Source: Saprospiraceae bacterium
GTDB taxonomy: Bacteria; Bacteroidota; Bacteroidia; Chitinophagales; Saprospiraceae
Direction: 5' to 3'
Assembly: GCA_016719855.1 (NCBI GenBank)
Contig: JADJYH010000020.1
Location: forward strand, 70,354-134,353
DNA: 64,000 nt
Shown piece after piece: positions 25,401-34,374 of the stretch. The notes beneath the pieces were generated by a model that ran no database searches, was not told the origin of the DNA, and saw only the letters and a list, made by a program, of their open reading frames with translations. How positions within the stretch are numbered: the stretch's first letter is position 1; the number at the start of each line of letters is the position of its first letter. The translations under genes were made by a program, and so were the position numbers.

Positions 25401-25606
25401 AATTGATTCGTCGTTGTCAGTGGTTGGTTGTCATTTATAGTTGGTTGATTGTCTGCGATTGCCTTGGTGGGTTCGTCGAGCAGGATCCGCACCGATGGCG
25501 TGTACTCGTCTTCGTACTGCCCATTGCGCACTGCCCAAAAGAAAGCTGCCAAGAAGCCCAACGCAAGCAAGAGGCTGGTGGCAATGAGAAAGAAGATAAT
25601 TTTCAT
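25397..25606 (-). CDS. ccoS: CcoS, cbb3 oxidase maturation protein
   Basis: 69 residues with one helix (IIFFLIATSLLLALGFLAAFFWAV) then RNGQYEDEYTPSVRILLDE, the CcoS signature. Needed for cofactor insertion. The stop overlaps the ccoNO start by 4 bp. The last 20 or so residues (ADNQPTINDNQPLTTTNQL) are coded by a word array (25402-25460), so normal CcoS would end near LLDE. Confidence 0.88.
   Translation of the reverse strand: MKIIFFLIATSLLLALGFLAAFFWAVRNGQYEDEYTPSVRILLDEPTKAIADNQPTINDNQPLTTTNQL
25402..25460. repeat. Word array in ccoS 3' end, word GTTGGTTGTC
   Basis: Repeated TTGTCAGTGGTTGG/TAGTTGGTTGATTG words that code for the NQP-rich CcoS tail. Confidence 0.65.
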
Positions 25607-26095
25607 GTAAGAAGCATATTTCGGAATGATAATGAGACGAATTTCTAAAAATCAACCAATTGTGGTGTTTTTCTTACTAATTTATTATCATTCCAATTCA
25701 TTCCAGTTGCTTGTAGGCTTTGTTGTAAAAAATAGCCACTCAATACAGCAATTTTGAAATTGGGTGCAAGGTAGAATCACCCCAAAAGTTGCCTAGTGAC
25801 GTTTATCAGGGGGGTGAAGTGACTTTTGTCATGGCGGCAGGCGATTGGCCGCACTACTTTTGCCCCAGTATTAAACAGGGTTTTTTGGTCACATAGGTTA
25901 GTTTTCGAAAACCCGTCCCTCCGATTCGTCGGAGCGACGGGTTTCGTCTTTTTTAAGTTCCCGTTGTTTGATTCGTTTTTTTTAGGTGCTTGTTTGGGAA
26001 GAAAGTCAACTGTAATGGGTGACATTCGTCAGTGGACAAGGGCGAGCGCCAAGCCTAACTTTGGGCATCGGGTTTTCACCATAAAAATATCCTCC
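25607..26095. other. Divergent intergenic region with possible regulatory RNA
   Basis: No convincing gene in 490 bp between ccoS (leftward) and the next gene (rightward). It contains a -7-like TACTTTTG at 25855-25862 and, 45 bp on, a strong hairpin with a T tract (25906-25953), both on the plus strand. Confidence 0.5.
25906..25953 (+). terminator. Terminator-like hairpin in leader region
   Basis: Stem GAAAACCCGTCCCTCCGA / TCGGAGCGACGGGTTTC with an ATTCG loop region and one mismatch, followed by GTCTTTTTT. It lies between a possible promoter and the next gene (start 26096), so it could end a short RNA or act as an attenuator. Confidence 0.65.
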
Positions 26096-26440
26096 ATGAG
26101 AATTGCCAATGACCGACCATTGAATGAACTGCAAACTGAGTTCAGTTCTGCGTTCCCTTTCCTTGAAATCACATTTCACAGGGAAAGCACAACGACCGAA
26201 AGGTTGGCACCCGGTCTTCGTGTTGGCGAGGTACGCAATGCGGGGGGCAGTGGACTGCTTTACCTCAACGGTGACCTGTCTGCCACTGGCGTAGAGCAGA
26301 CGTTTGAAGACGTGTTTGGGCTAAGGGCTAACATCGGCTATCGCAGAGGGGTGCAAGGGCATTGCTACAAAGCCGCAAAAACGCTTCGGGAACTGAACAA
26401 CCGCGCCATGCAACTATGCCAGGAAATTGTTTTTGTTTGA
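26096..26440 (+). CDS. Hypothetical protein upstream of UspA gene
   Basis: 114 residues from ATG 26096; an earlier in-frame start would run through the terminator-like hairpin. I recognise no named domain. It has a repeated layout LNELQTEFSSAFPFLEITFH ... GVEQTFEDVFGLRANIGYRR, that is, two helix-strand units beginning with a short LxxxF helix. Similar small proteins sit near universal stress genes in other Bacteroidota (family memory). 70 bp before uspA on the same strand, perhaps co-transcribed. Confidence 0.6.
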   Translation: MRIANDRPLNELQTEFSSAFPFLEITFHRESTTTERLAPGLRVGEVRNAGGSGLLYLNGDLSATGVEQTFEDVFGLRANIGYRRGVQGHCYKAAKTLRELNNRAMQLCQEIVFV

Positions 26441-26509
26441 ACTTAGCACCCTTGCCCAACAAAATGGCCGATAGAAAACAAAACGATAACTAATTAACTA
26501 CTAGCCATT

Positions 26510-27319
26510 ATGAAAAAGATACTCTTTCCCACCGACTTTTCGGAAGTTGCGGCAAATGCCTTCCGTTACGCCATCGAACTGGCCAAGGCCGTGGAGGCCA
26601 AAATTGATGTGGTGAACGTTTACAACTTGCCCGTCATTGATGCCACCAACTTGCCAGCGGGCTATGTGGAACAGATGCTCGACGAAAAAAAGGCGCTCGT
26701 GCAGGGCAAGCTCGAAGCGTTTGTCGCTGCCGAACTGGATGCCCCGCTGGATCAGTTGATACCACTCTACGGCGTTTTTATTCCGGAGGAAATCAGGGAC
26801 CTCGTGAGGGAAGGAGCGTACGACTTGGTGGTAATGGGCACCCGTGGCGAGCACAACCGCATGGAAAAAACGTTGGGCAGCATCACTACCTTCACCATGA
26901 TGAACGCAGGATGCCCAGTGCTGGCCATACCGGATGATGCCACTTGGCAGGACATTGACTACATAGCCTTCGCCACCGATTTTTTGCCGCATGAGCAACA
27001 GGCCGTGGCGCAACTTATGGATTTCGCTGACAAAGTTGCTGCCGAGGTCTTTTTCGTACACGTGGAGACGAAACCGAACATCGGCACGATGCAGGATTAT
27101 GTCACGCTTTCAAACTACCCTTACAAGTTTACCGATTTTGCCATTGTCAACAGCCCCACGGTGATGGATGGCATTGATAAGTTTATTAAAGAAAAACATA
27201 TTGACCTGCTGGCGCTCTACATCCCCAAGCGGCGGCTTTGGGAGCGCCTCTTTCATAGCAGCTTCACCAAGCGCATGGCGTTCCACTCGAAGACGCCGCT
27301 GTTGGTATTCCATGAATAG
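26510..27319 (+). CDS. Universal stress protein, tandem UspA domains
   Basis: 269 residues with two Usp domains (about 1-145 and 150-269). The first has ILFPTDFSEVAANAFRYAIE and the ATP-loop-like VMGTRGEHNRMEKTLGSIT; the second is degenerate (FATDFLPHEQQAVAQLMDFA, no Gly-rich loop). Soluble; probably nucleotide-binding through the first domain. Followed by a strong terminator. Confidence 0.9.
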   Translation: MKKILFPTDFSEVAANAFRYAIELAKAVEAKIDVVNVYNLPVIDATNLPAGYVEQMLDEKKALVQGKLEAFVAAELDAPLDQLIPLYGVFIPEEIRDLVREGAYDLVVMGTRGEHNRMEKTLGSITTFTMMNAGCPVLAIPDDATWQDIDYIAFATDFLPHEQQAVAQLMDFADKVAAEVFFVHVETKPNIGTMQDYVTLSNYPYKFTDFAIVNSPTVMDGIDKFIKEKHIDLLALYIPKRRLWERLFHSSFTKRMAFHSKTPLLVFHE

Positions 27320-27367
27320 CAGGTCTAATCGGATGCTCTGAGTCCGATAGCACAACTGCCAGATGAA

Positions 27368-27426
27368 AAAGCCCTGCGCTTTGTTTTTCCACATTATTTT
27401 GTGGGAAGGTGGGCGCAGGGCTTTTC
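27368..27426 (+). terminator. Intrinsic terminator after UspA gene
   Basis: Outer stem AAAGCCCTGCGC / GCGCAGGGCTTTT with an inner stem TTCCACA / TGTGGGAA. Preceded by A residues, so it could work for both strands. Confidence 0.85.
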
Positions 27427-27531
27427 GTTTCTTGTAAATTTAAAGGCAAATGAGTTCTACTTGCCGTCCGGCATTTGCTACCTGTAGCTGGAATCGGATG
27501 GGTAAATGGCGGGAGTGGCGCATTCGTAGGG

Positions 27532-29208
<1,677 letters not shown>

Positions 29209-29212
29209 AGTT

Positions 29213-29251
29213 GTTTGATTGCGGATTTACGATTTACGATTTCGGATTGGG
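29213..29251. repeat. Word array, word GGATTTACGATT
   Basis: GATTGCGGATTTACGATTTA and CGATTTCGGATTGGG just before the ettA start. A related word is at 17152-17165. Confidence 0.6.
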
Positions 29252-29334
29252 CGTACCCAACGGGGATGACAAGGCCGAATCGAGGCGCAAAAATGGGGGA
29301 AGTTTTTGACAAAATTTTGGTGAAAAAAGGCAGG

Positions 29335-29988
29335 TCAGGAGCGCTCCTTATCAATTTTGCGAAGCTGCTCAATATCTTCCAAATCTTTTGGCCTGCCGGT
29401 GGCCTGTTTTTCCTTGAGCAGGTCGTGGAGGTGGAGGACGCGTACTTCGGTACCGTCCATTTGTATTTTTTCCGCCTTTTCGTAGCAGGCAGGGAAGTCA
29501 TTTTTGGTAAAAAATGACAGGTGTCCCATTATCTCGACTTTGAAGCTGTTGGCCAAGTGGAAACCCGTCCAGCCGGGTGCCCAATCCATGTCGGCGAGGA
29601 GTTCTCCTCCGGCAATGCCCGCTGCGGCGCAAGCTTGTCCCAATGCCTTGCGGTTTTCGGGTGTGTCGTTTACCCAAAGGTCGAGGTCGCCCGTGTTTCT
29701 TGCGAAGCCGTAGGCATTGACAGCGAAGCCGCCAACCAGCAGGTACTGCACATCGTGCGCATTTAGTTTTTTGAAAAAATCGTTGACGGATTGGTAAAGG
29801 TTGGTCATTACGGGAGGCTGTTTTTTGATTCCACCCATGTTCCGAAGCGAAGCCGAAAGTTCAATCAATTCGGTCAGGAAGTGGAGTTGTTGAGTAGGTG
29901 TTCGCCGCAAGGCTAGGAGGCTTTCGGCCTGCTCAATTTCGGCCATCGAGAGGCCCTTATTGTTGAATATATCGGCTGTTTCCACCAT
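29335..29988 (-). CDS. Nucleotidyltransferase-fold protein
   Basis: 217 residues from ATG 29988 (TTG at 30015 less likely). The core VQYLLVGGFAVNAYGFARNT followed by GDLDLWVNDTPENR is a minimal nucleotidyltransferase site (GG...D-x-D). Similar genes occur alone or as AbiEii-like toxins and MNT antitoxins; no partner is seen. The N-terminus (about 1-60) is helical. Downstream of a 172-residue secreted protein gene on the same strand. Confidence 0.7.
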   Translation of the reverse strand: MVETADIFNNKGLSMAEIEQAESLLALRRTPTQQLHFLTELIELSASLRNMGGIKKQPPVMTNLYQSVNDFFKKLNAHDVQYLLVGGFAVNAYGFARNTGDLDLWVNDTPENRKALGQACAAAGIAGGELLADMDWAPGWTGFHLANSFKVEIMGHLSFFTKNDFPACYEKAEKIQMDGTEVRVLHLHDLLKEKQATGRPKDLEDIEQLRKIDKERS

Positions 29989-30018
29989 ACTATTTTTGCT
30001 TCGCAAATTACGCAAAAC

Positions 30019-30537
30019 TCACTTCACCGACAAATTCAGCGTCCGAAGCCGCCACCGTGTTGCTTCGCCATCTTTGTTCCGCTTGATGCGGAAGGTGCGG
30101 TGCCTGAACAGTTTTTTTATCAAAATACCCGTTGCAACGCTGGAAGCAGGAATGACAATGGCTGATTTTGGAATGTCCTGAAAAGGTTCGTCGCTCACGG
30201 CTTGGTCAATCACGGAGAAAAGCACCCAAGCTACCGCAAAGTTGAAGAGCTGGTTGCCCACCGCCCTCGACCATCGGCCACTTTTGTAGCTGCGGAACGC
30301 TACGATGCTGTCCACAGCGACATGTCCATTGGAGAAAAGGACAAACTGCTGCTCGTAAGAAATGTCTTCAATGACACGGGTGTACCACAGGCCGTTGTTG
30401 AGCTGAAAGGTGATTTCGTCGCCCGGCTGGTACTTGCGGGTCTTGGTGCTGTGCAGCCTTTCGAGTTGGAGGTATTTTTGGGCAAAAACGGCTCCAGCGA
30501 AAAGTGAGAATAATAGTATCAGCAGGGTGTTTCGCAT
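30019..30537 (-). CDS. Secreted hypothetical protein
   Basis: 172 residues with a signal peptide (LLILLFSLFAGAVFAQ). The remainder begins YLQLERLHSTKTRKYQPGDE and EITFQLNNG, seen in several Bacteroidota proteins of unknown role, and has a hydrophobic stretch near AVAWVLFSVIDQAV. No catalytic motif is recognisable. Confidence 0.65.
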   Translation of the reverse strand: MRNTLLILLFSLFAGAVFAQKYLQLERLHSTKTRKYQPGDEITFQLNNGLWYTRVIEDISYEQQFVLFSNGHVAVDSIVAFRSYKSGRWSRAVGNQLFNFAVAWVLFSVIDQAVSDEPFQDIPKSAIVIPASSVATGILIKKLFRHRTFRIKRNKDGEATRWRLRTLNLSVK

Positions 30538-30596
30538 GTTGAAAAATGATTTTCAGGAAAGTGGCGGTCCGCTGTCGAGAAGTTGGGAGGGTGGCA

Positions 30597-30620
30597 ATTT
30601 TTAATTTTCAATTTTCAATT
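30597..30620. repeat. Word array at rnpA 3' end, word AATTTTC
   Basis: TTTTTAATTTTCAATTTTCA plus AATT. It codes the end of RnpA (GELKIEN) and its TAA stop. Confidence 0.65.
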
Positions 30621-31023
30621 CCCCCTTGGTGGCCATTGCAATGTTCTTTTTATAAAAAAGGTGGAGCATCGTCTGCATTGCCTTTTCGATTTGCGGCATG
30701 GGCAGGTCTTCCTTCGCCACGTAAAGCACCATGCAAGCGTACTGCTGCGGATTGCCTTCGAGGCGGAGGTAGAGGCGGTGTTTGTTCAGCCGGTAGGCTT
30801 CCCGCACTTTGCGCTTGATGCGGTTGCGGGCCACCGCCGACTTGAAGTTCTTCTTCGCAACGCTCACCGTGAACTGCACGGGCGCATCGCCCGGCCCCAG
30901 CGGGTGTGCCGACCAGAACAGCCGCAATGGATAAATCCCGAAAGACTGCCCGCCCTTGAACAGGCCGCCGATTATTTTGAGGCTCTTGAGCCGCTCCGCT
31001 TTTTTGAAAGTGAAATCTGTCAT
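30601..31023 (-). CDS. rnpA: Ribonuclease P protein component
   Basis: About 140 residues from ATG 31023 (MTDFTFKKAERLKS). Carries the KAERLKS start and the RNR motif (SVAKKNFKSAVARNRIKRKV), binding the RNase P RNA to mature tRNA 5' ends. The usual neighbour rpmH is not present on the upstream side, where a word array and the Fur-family gene lie instead. The tail KGELKIEN is array-coded. Confidence 0.92.
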   Translation of the reverse strand: MTDFTFKKAERLKSLKIIGGLFKGGQSFGIYPLRLFWSAHPLGPGDAPVQFTVSVAKKNFKSAVARNRIKRKVREAYRLNKHRLYLRLEGNPQQYACMVLYVAKEDLPMPQIEKAMQTMLHLFYKKNIAMATKGELKIEN

Positions 31024-31130
31024 CGGAGGCGAAGTTGGGGAAATTTCGGCACTGTGCAATGGCATTAAAAAAGCCAATAGCCAAATGCCAACGGCCAAAA
31101 GCATTTTACCTACATTTGCTGCTTATTTTT

Positions 31131-31280
31131 CAGACTTTGGACATTAGACCAGAGACATTAGACAAAATCTGGGAATCTTGGAATGCTGATTTTCAATTTC
31201 AAGCTACTTTGCTCGATAAGAAAAACCACATATTCACTGTCTAAAGTCTAAAGTCTAAACCGCTAAAGTCTTTCAAAGTC
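31131..31280. repeat. Word arrays, words AGACATTAGAC and CTAAAGTCTAAA
   Basis: Two patches (31131-31165 and 31238-31280) upstream of the Fur-family gene. The words are near reverse complements (GTCTAA/TTAGAC), so the patches can pair around a 70 bp centre. Confidence 0.6.
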
Positions 31281-31285
31281 GCAAC

Positions 31286-31759
31286 ATGAGTGTGAGAAAT
31301 GAAGACGCCGTCATTGACGAAGTAAAAAAGTTGTTCGCTGGCCACCTCGAACAGCACGCCTTCCGCAAGACGCCGGAGCGCTTTGCCATCCTGGAGGAAA
31401 TCTACCGCCGCAGCGACCACTTCGATGCCGAGGCGCTCTACATCCACATGAAAAACCAGAGCTACCGGGTGAGCCGGGCTACCGTATACAACACCCTCGA
31501 CCTCTTGGTGAACTGCGACCTCGTGAAGCGGCACCAATTCGGCAAAAACCTGGCACTCTACGAAAAATCACACGGTTACAAGCAGCACGACCACCTCATC
31601 TGCGAGAACTGCGGCAGGGTCTTCGAGTTTTGCGACCCCCGCATCCAGCAAATCAAGGACATGATGGGCGAGCTGCTCAAATTCAAAGTCAACTACCACT
31701 CGCTAAACCTGTTCGGGGAGTGCAACGGGGCTTGTGAGCGGACAGTAAAAAAGGATTGA
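31286..31759 (+). CDS. Fur-family transcriptional regulator
   Basis: 157 residues. Winged helix with RKTPERFAILEEIYRRSDHF and SRATVYNTLDLLVNCDLV, then the metal domain: KQHDHLICENCG (sensor His and first CxxC), and GECNGACERT (second C-x3-C, structural zinc). Could be Fur, Zur or PerR; the sequence does not decide. The last codons and stop (VKKD stop) begin a GGATTGAAGG array. Confidence 0.9.
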   Translation: MSVRNEDAVIDEVKKLFAGHLEQHAFRKTPERFAILEEIYRRSDHFDAEALYIHMKNQSYRVSRATVYNTLDLLVNCDLVKRHQFGKNLALYEKSHGYKQHDHLICENCGRVFEFCDPRIQQIKDMMGELLKFKVNYHSLNLFGECNGACERTVKKD

Positions 31760-31836
31760 AGGAATGGAGGATTGAAGGATTGAAGTTTATCATGGCCAAT
31801 CCTCCAATCCTCCATTCCTTCAATCCTCCAATCCTT
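31750..31836. repeat. Word-array hairpin, word GGATTGAAG
   Basis: Left arm 31750-31785, right arm 31796-31836 (CCAATCCTCCAATCCTCCAT style). Lies between the Fur-family gene and purA, supplying the first gene's stop. Same word as 8216-8407. Confidence 0.85.
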
Positions 31837-31840
31837 AAAC

Positions 31841-33133
31841 ATGACGATAGACGTAATCCTCGGCCTCCAATGGGGCGACGAAGGCAAGGGAAAGATTGTT
31901 GATTTTTTGGCGACGCAGTACGACATCGTCGCCCGCTTCCAGGGAGGCCCCAACGCCGGGCACACGCTCAAGTTTGACGGCAAAAAGTACGTGCTGCACA
32001 CCGTGCCGAGCGGCATCTTCCGGCAAGAGCTGCTCAACCTCATCGGCAACGGCGTGGTCATTGACCCCACGACCCTCGTCAAGGAACTCGACAACCTCGA
32101 CAGCGCCGGCGTAGAGTACCGTAGCCGCCTGCTCGTGGCCAAAAAAGCACACCTCATCCTGCCCACCCACCGCCTGCTCGACGCCGCCTCAGAGGCCGCC
32201 AAGGGCAAGGAAAAAATCGGCTCCACGCTCAAGGGCATCGGCCCAACGTACATGGACAAGACCGGCCGCAACGGTCTCCGGGTCGGTGACACACTGCTGC
32301 CCGATTTTCTGGAACGCTACAACTCGTTGAAAAACAAGCACTTGGGTTTGCTCCAAGCGCTGCCCGATGTAGCGTTCGACCTCGCTGGCGAGGAGCAGCG
32401 CTGGTTTGCTGCGCTCGACATCCTGCGCTCGCTCAAGCTGGTGGACGGCGAGTATTTCATCAATAAAATGTTGGCCGAAGGCAAAAGGATACTTGCCGAG
32501 GGCGCGCAGGGTTCGATGCTCGACATTGACTTCGGCACCTACCCCTACGTCACCTCCTCCAACACTATCACGTCGGGCGTGTGCAGCGGCCTCGGCGTCG
32601 CTCCGCAAACCATTGGACAGGTCATCGGCATCACGAAGGCGTACTGCACGAGGGTCGGCGGCGGGCCGTTTCCCACCGAACTGCTCGACGAAACGGGCGA
32701 CTTCCTCCGCACCGAGGGGGCAGAGTTCGGCAGCACCACCGGGCGGCCAAGGCGCTGCGGTTGGATTGATTTGCCGCAGTTGAAATACACCATCATGCTC
32801 AACGGCGTCACGCAGTTGGCCATCACAAAAATTGACGTGCTGAACAAGTTCGCCGAGATAAAGGCCGCCACGCACTACCGTTACGACGGCCAAGTGACCG
32901 ACCAATTGCCCTTCGACCTTTGCGGTATTCCATTGGAGCCGGTTTACGAGGACTTCGAGGGTTGGCAGGAGCAACTGGACAATGCCAAGGATTTCGACGA
33001 CCTGCCCAAGGCGGCACAAACCTACCTCGAAGCCCTCGAAACCTACCTCGAAGTGCCCATCACAATGGTGTCCACGGGGCCAGAGCGGGAGAGTTTGATT
33101 TTGAAGGAGATGTTGATGGAGTTGCCGTGGTGA
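31841..33133 (+). CDS. purA: Adenylosuccinate synthetase
   Basis: 430 residues. First committed step from IMP to AMP: IMP + Asp + GTP. Contains QWGDEGKGKIVD (GTP/IMP P-loop, catalytic Asp and His region GGPNAGHT), GIGPTYMDK, LAEGAQGSMLDIDFGTYPYV and the C-terminal TKIDVLN guanine motif. Normal length; starts 4 bp after the hairpin array. Confidence 0.97.
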   Translation: MTIDVILGLQWGDEGKGKIVDFLATQYDIVARFQGGPNAGHTLKFDGKKYVLHTVPSGIFRQELLNLIGNGVVIDPTTLVKELDNLDSAGVEYRSRLLVAKKAHLILPTHRLLDAASEAAKGKEKIGSTLKGIGPTYMDKTGRNGLRVGDTLLPDFLERYNSLKNKHLGLLQALPDVAFDLAGEEQRWFAALDILRSLKLVDGEYFINKMLAEGKRILAEGAQGSMLDIDFGTYPYVTSSNTITSGVCSGLGVAPQTIGQVIGITKAYCTRVGGGPFPTELLDETGDFLRTEGAEFGSTTGRPRRCGWIDLPQLKYTIMLNGVTQLAITKIDVLNKFAEIKAATHYRYDGQVTDQLPFDLCGIPLEPVYEDFEGWQEQLDNAKDFDDLPKAAQTYLEALETYLEVPITMVSTGPERESLILKEMLMELPW

Positions 33134-33143
33134 TGAACAGGGC

Positions 33144-33177
33144 CTGAGAGTTTGAGAATTTTAGGGGTTTGAGGGTG
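33144..33177. repeat. Word array, word GTTTGAGAATTTTAG
   Basis: GAGAGTTTGAGAATTTTAGG and GGTTTGAGGG just after purA. Weak, no reverse arm. Confidence 0.45.
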
Positions 33178-33226
33178 GCCACGTTTTACTTTTCGATGCT
33201 TTTTTCAATCCATAAAACGCCTTCAC

Positions 33227-34267
33227 ATGCGCATTTTTTTCCTTTTCGCAATAGTTTGGTTGACTGGTTGCTCTTCCGGCGGCCCCGTGGAAGTGGACGG
33301 TATCATGGTCGAGTCGGGGCTTCGGGCCTTCGCCGATGGTCAGCACTTTGACTACACTGGACACCTCGACAAGGCGCTGAAAGGGGATGATGCTGCCTTG
33401 GAAGAATTGCTAAAATTCAGCGCAGGGCAAGACAGTGCGGCTTCAGTAGGTCATGGCTTGGTAATGAAATCCTTGTTGGGGAAACTGGGCGACGAGCTAT
33501 TTTCACAAAAAATAGCAGCCCAACCGGAAGAGGTGAAGCACATACTTTGGGCAGGGCTGGAACAGGCTGGCGCAGTTTCACTGAAAAACGACTCGCCGCT
33601 GACCTTGAAGGCGCTCATGCCCACCGTAACTCCTGCGGAACATCGTGGATTATATGTTTTCGATGCCCAAAACAGTAGCTTCCGCGACTGCGCCGAACCC
33701 GACGCCCGCTACCTTGTGGTGGACGAAACGGGCGGCAACCTGGAAAAAAACTACCGCCGACTACTCAAGTTTCCCTACCCCGGCCAGCCGATTTTTGCTG
33801 TGGTGAAGGGCTATAAAACCCCGTACTTCGGCAATCAGGTGCTCACTGGTGACCATGCGGGGTTCTTCGTCGTGACGGAAATCATTGAACTCGAAGCCAA
33901 AAACTACCGCAACACCTGTATCCCCTACGAGTTTTGGGCGCTTGGCACGGAGCCGTTCTGGTATGCGCAGGTGTCGGCGGCAGAGGGCGTCATCGAGTAC
34001 CGGGGCATGGACGACGAACGCACGAAGGTGTTCGCCTACCAGCCACCCGTGGAGGAGGAGGGAGGCATGAAAATCTATACTGGGGTCAACCAGGACAGCG
34101 GAGACAATATCAGAATTGTCGTGGACAGCGTGACATGCAGCGACGGAATGTCAGATGTCACGTATAAACTGGGCGTAAAATTAACCATGAACGGCAAGGA
34201 GCTTAAAGGCTGTGGCATTCCGTTCGAGGCTGGGCAGGCTGCTAGCAGCAGTGAGGGCAACAAGTGA
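33227..34267 (+). CDS. Lipoprotein with COG3650-like C-terminal domain
   Basis: 346 residues. Lipoprotein signal (FFLFAIVWLTGCSSGG). The C-terminal domain (about 240-335) carries FWALGTEPFWYAQVS, IEYRGMDDE and CSDGMSDVTYKLGVKLTMNG followed by a Cys, the pattern of COG3650/NlpE-C-like envelope proteins in which the two Cys may form a disulfide. The N-terminal two thirds (HLDKALKGDDAALEELLKFS) is helical and unassigned. Located at the cell envelope; role unknown. Confidence 0.75.
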   Translation: MRIFFLFAIVWLTGCSSGGPVEVDGIMVESGLRAFADGQHFDYTGHLDKALKGDDAALEELLKFSAGQDSAASVGHGLVMKSLLGKLGDELFSQKIAAQPEEVKHILWAGLEQAGAVSLKNDSPLTLKALMPTVTPAEHRGLYVFDAQNSSFRDCAEPDARYLVVDETGGNLEKNYRRLLKFPYPGQPIFAVVKGYKTPYFGNQVLTGDHAGFFVVTEIIELEAKNYRNTCIPYEFWALGTEPFWYAQVSAAEGVIEYRGMDDERTKVFAYQPPVEEEGGMKIYTGVNQDSGDNIRIVVDSVTCSDGMSDVTYKLGVKLTMNGKELKGCGIPFEAGQAASSSEGNK

Positions 34268-34310
34268 GCGAGATCTATTTTTTATTAAAAACAATGGGTT
34301 CAATTTTACA

Positions 34311-34339
34311 TTTGTCCGGTATTTGAAATAATATTTTTG
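34311..34339 (+). promoter_or_regulatory. Probable promoter for K+ uptake genes
   Basis: TTTG, 17 bp, TATTTTTG; spacing slightly short of the usual 19. About 35 bp before the ktrB start. Confidence 0.5.
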
Positions 34340-34374
34340 TAGCGCATTTCATTTGTGCCTTGGTCTCCTTGGAC

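Noticed and set aside
25826..26440. Longer start (25826) for the protein upstream of the UspA gene
   Set aside because: The extension would run through a terminator-like hairpin and has a Phe/Arg-rich, non-protein-like composition; ATG 26096 fits better.
31111..31118. TACATTTG as promoter of the Fur-family gene
   Set aside because: It fits the -7 pattern but lacks a TTTG at 18-20 bp and would give a 165 nt leader through two word arrays; kept only as a possibility.
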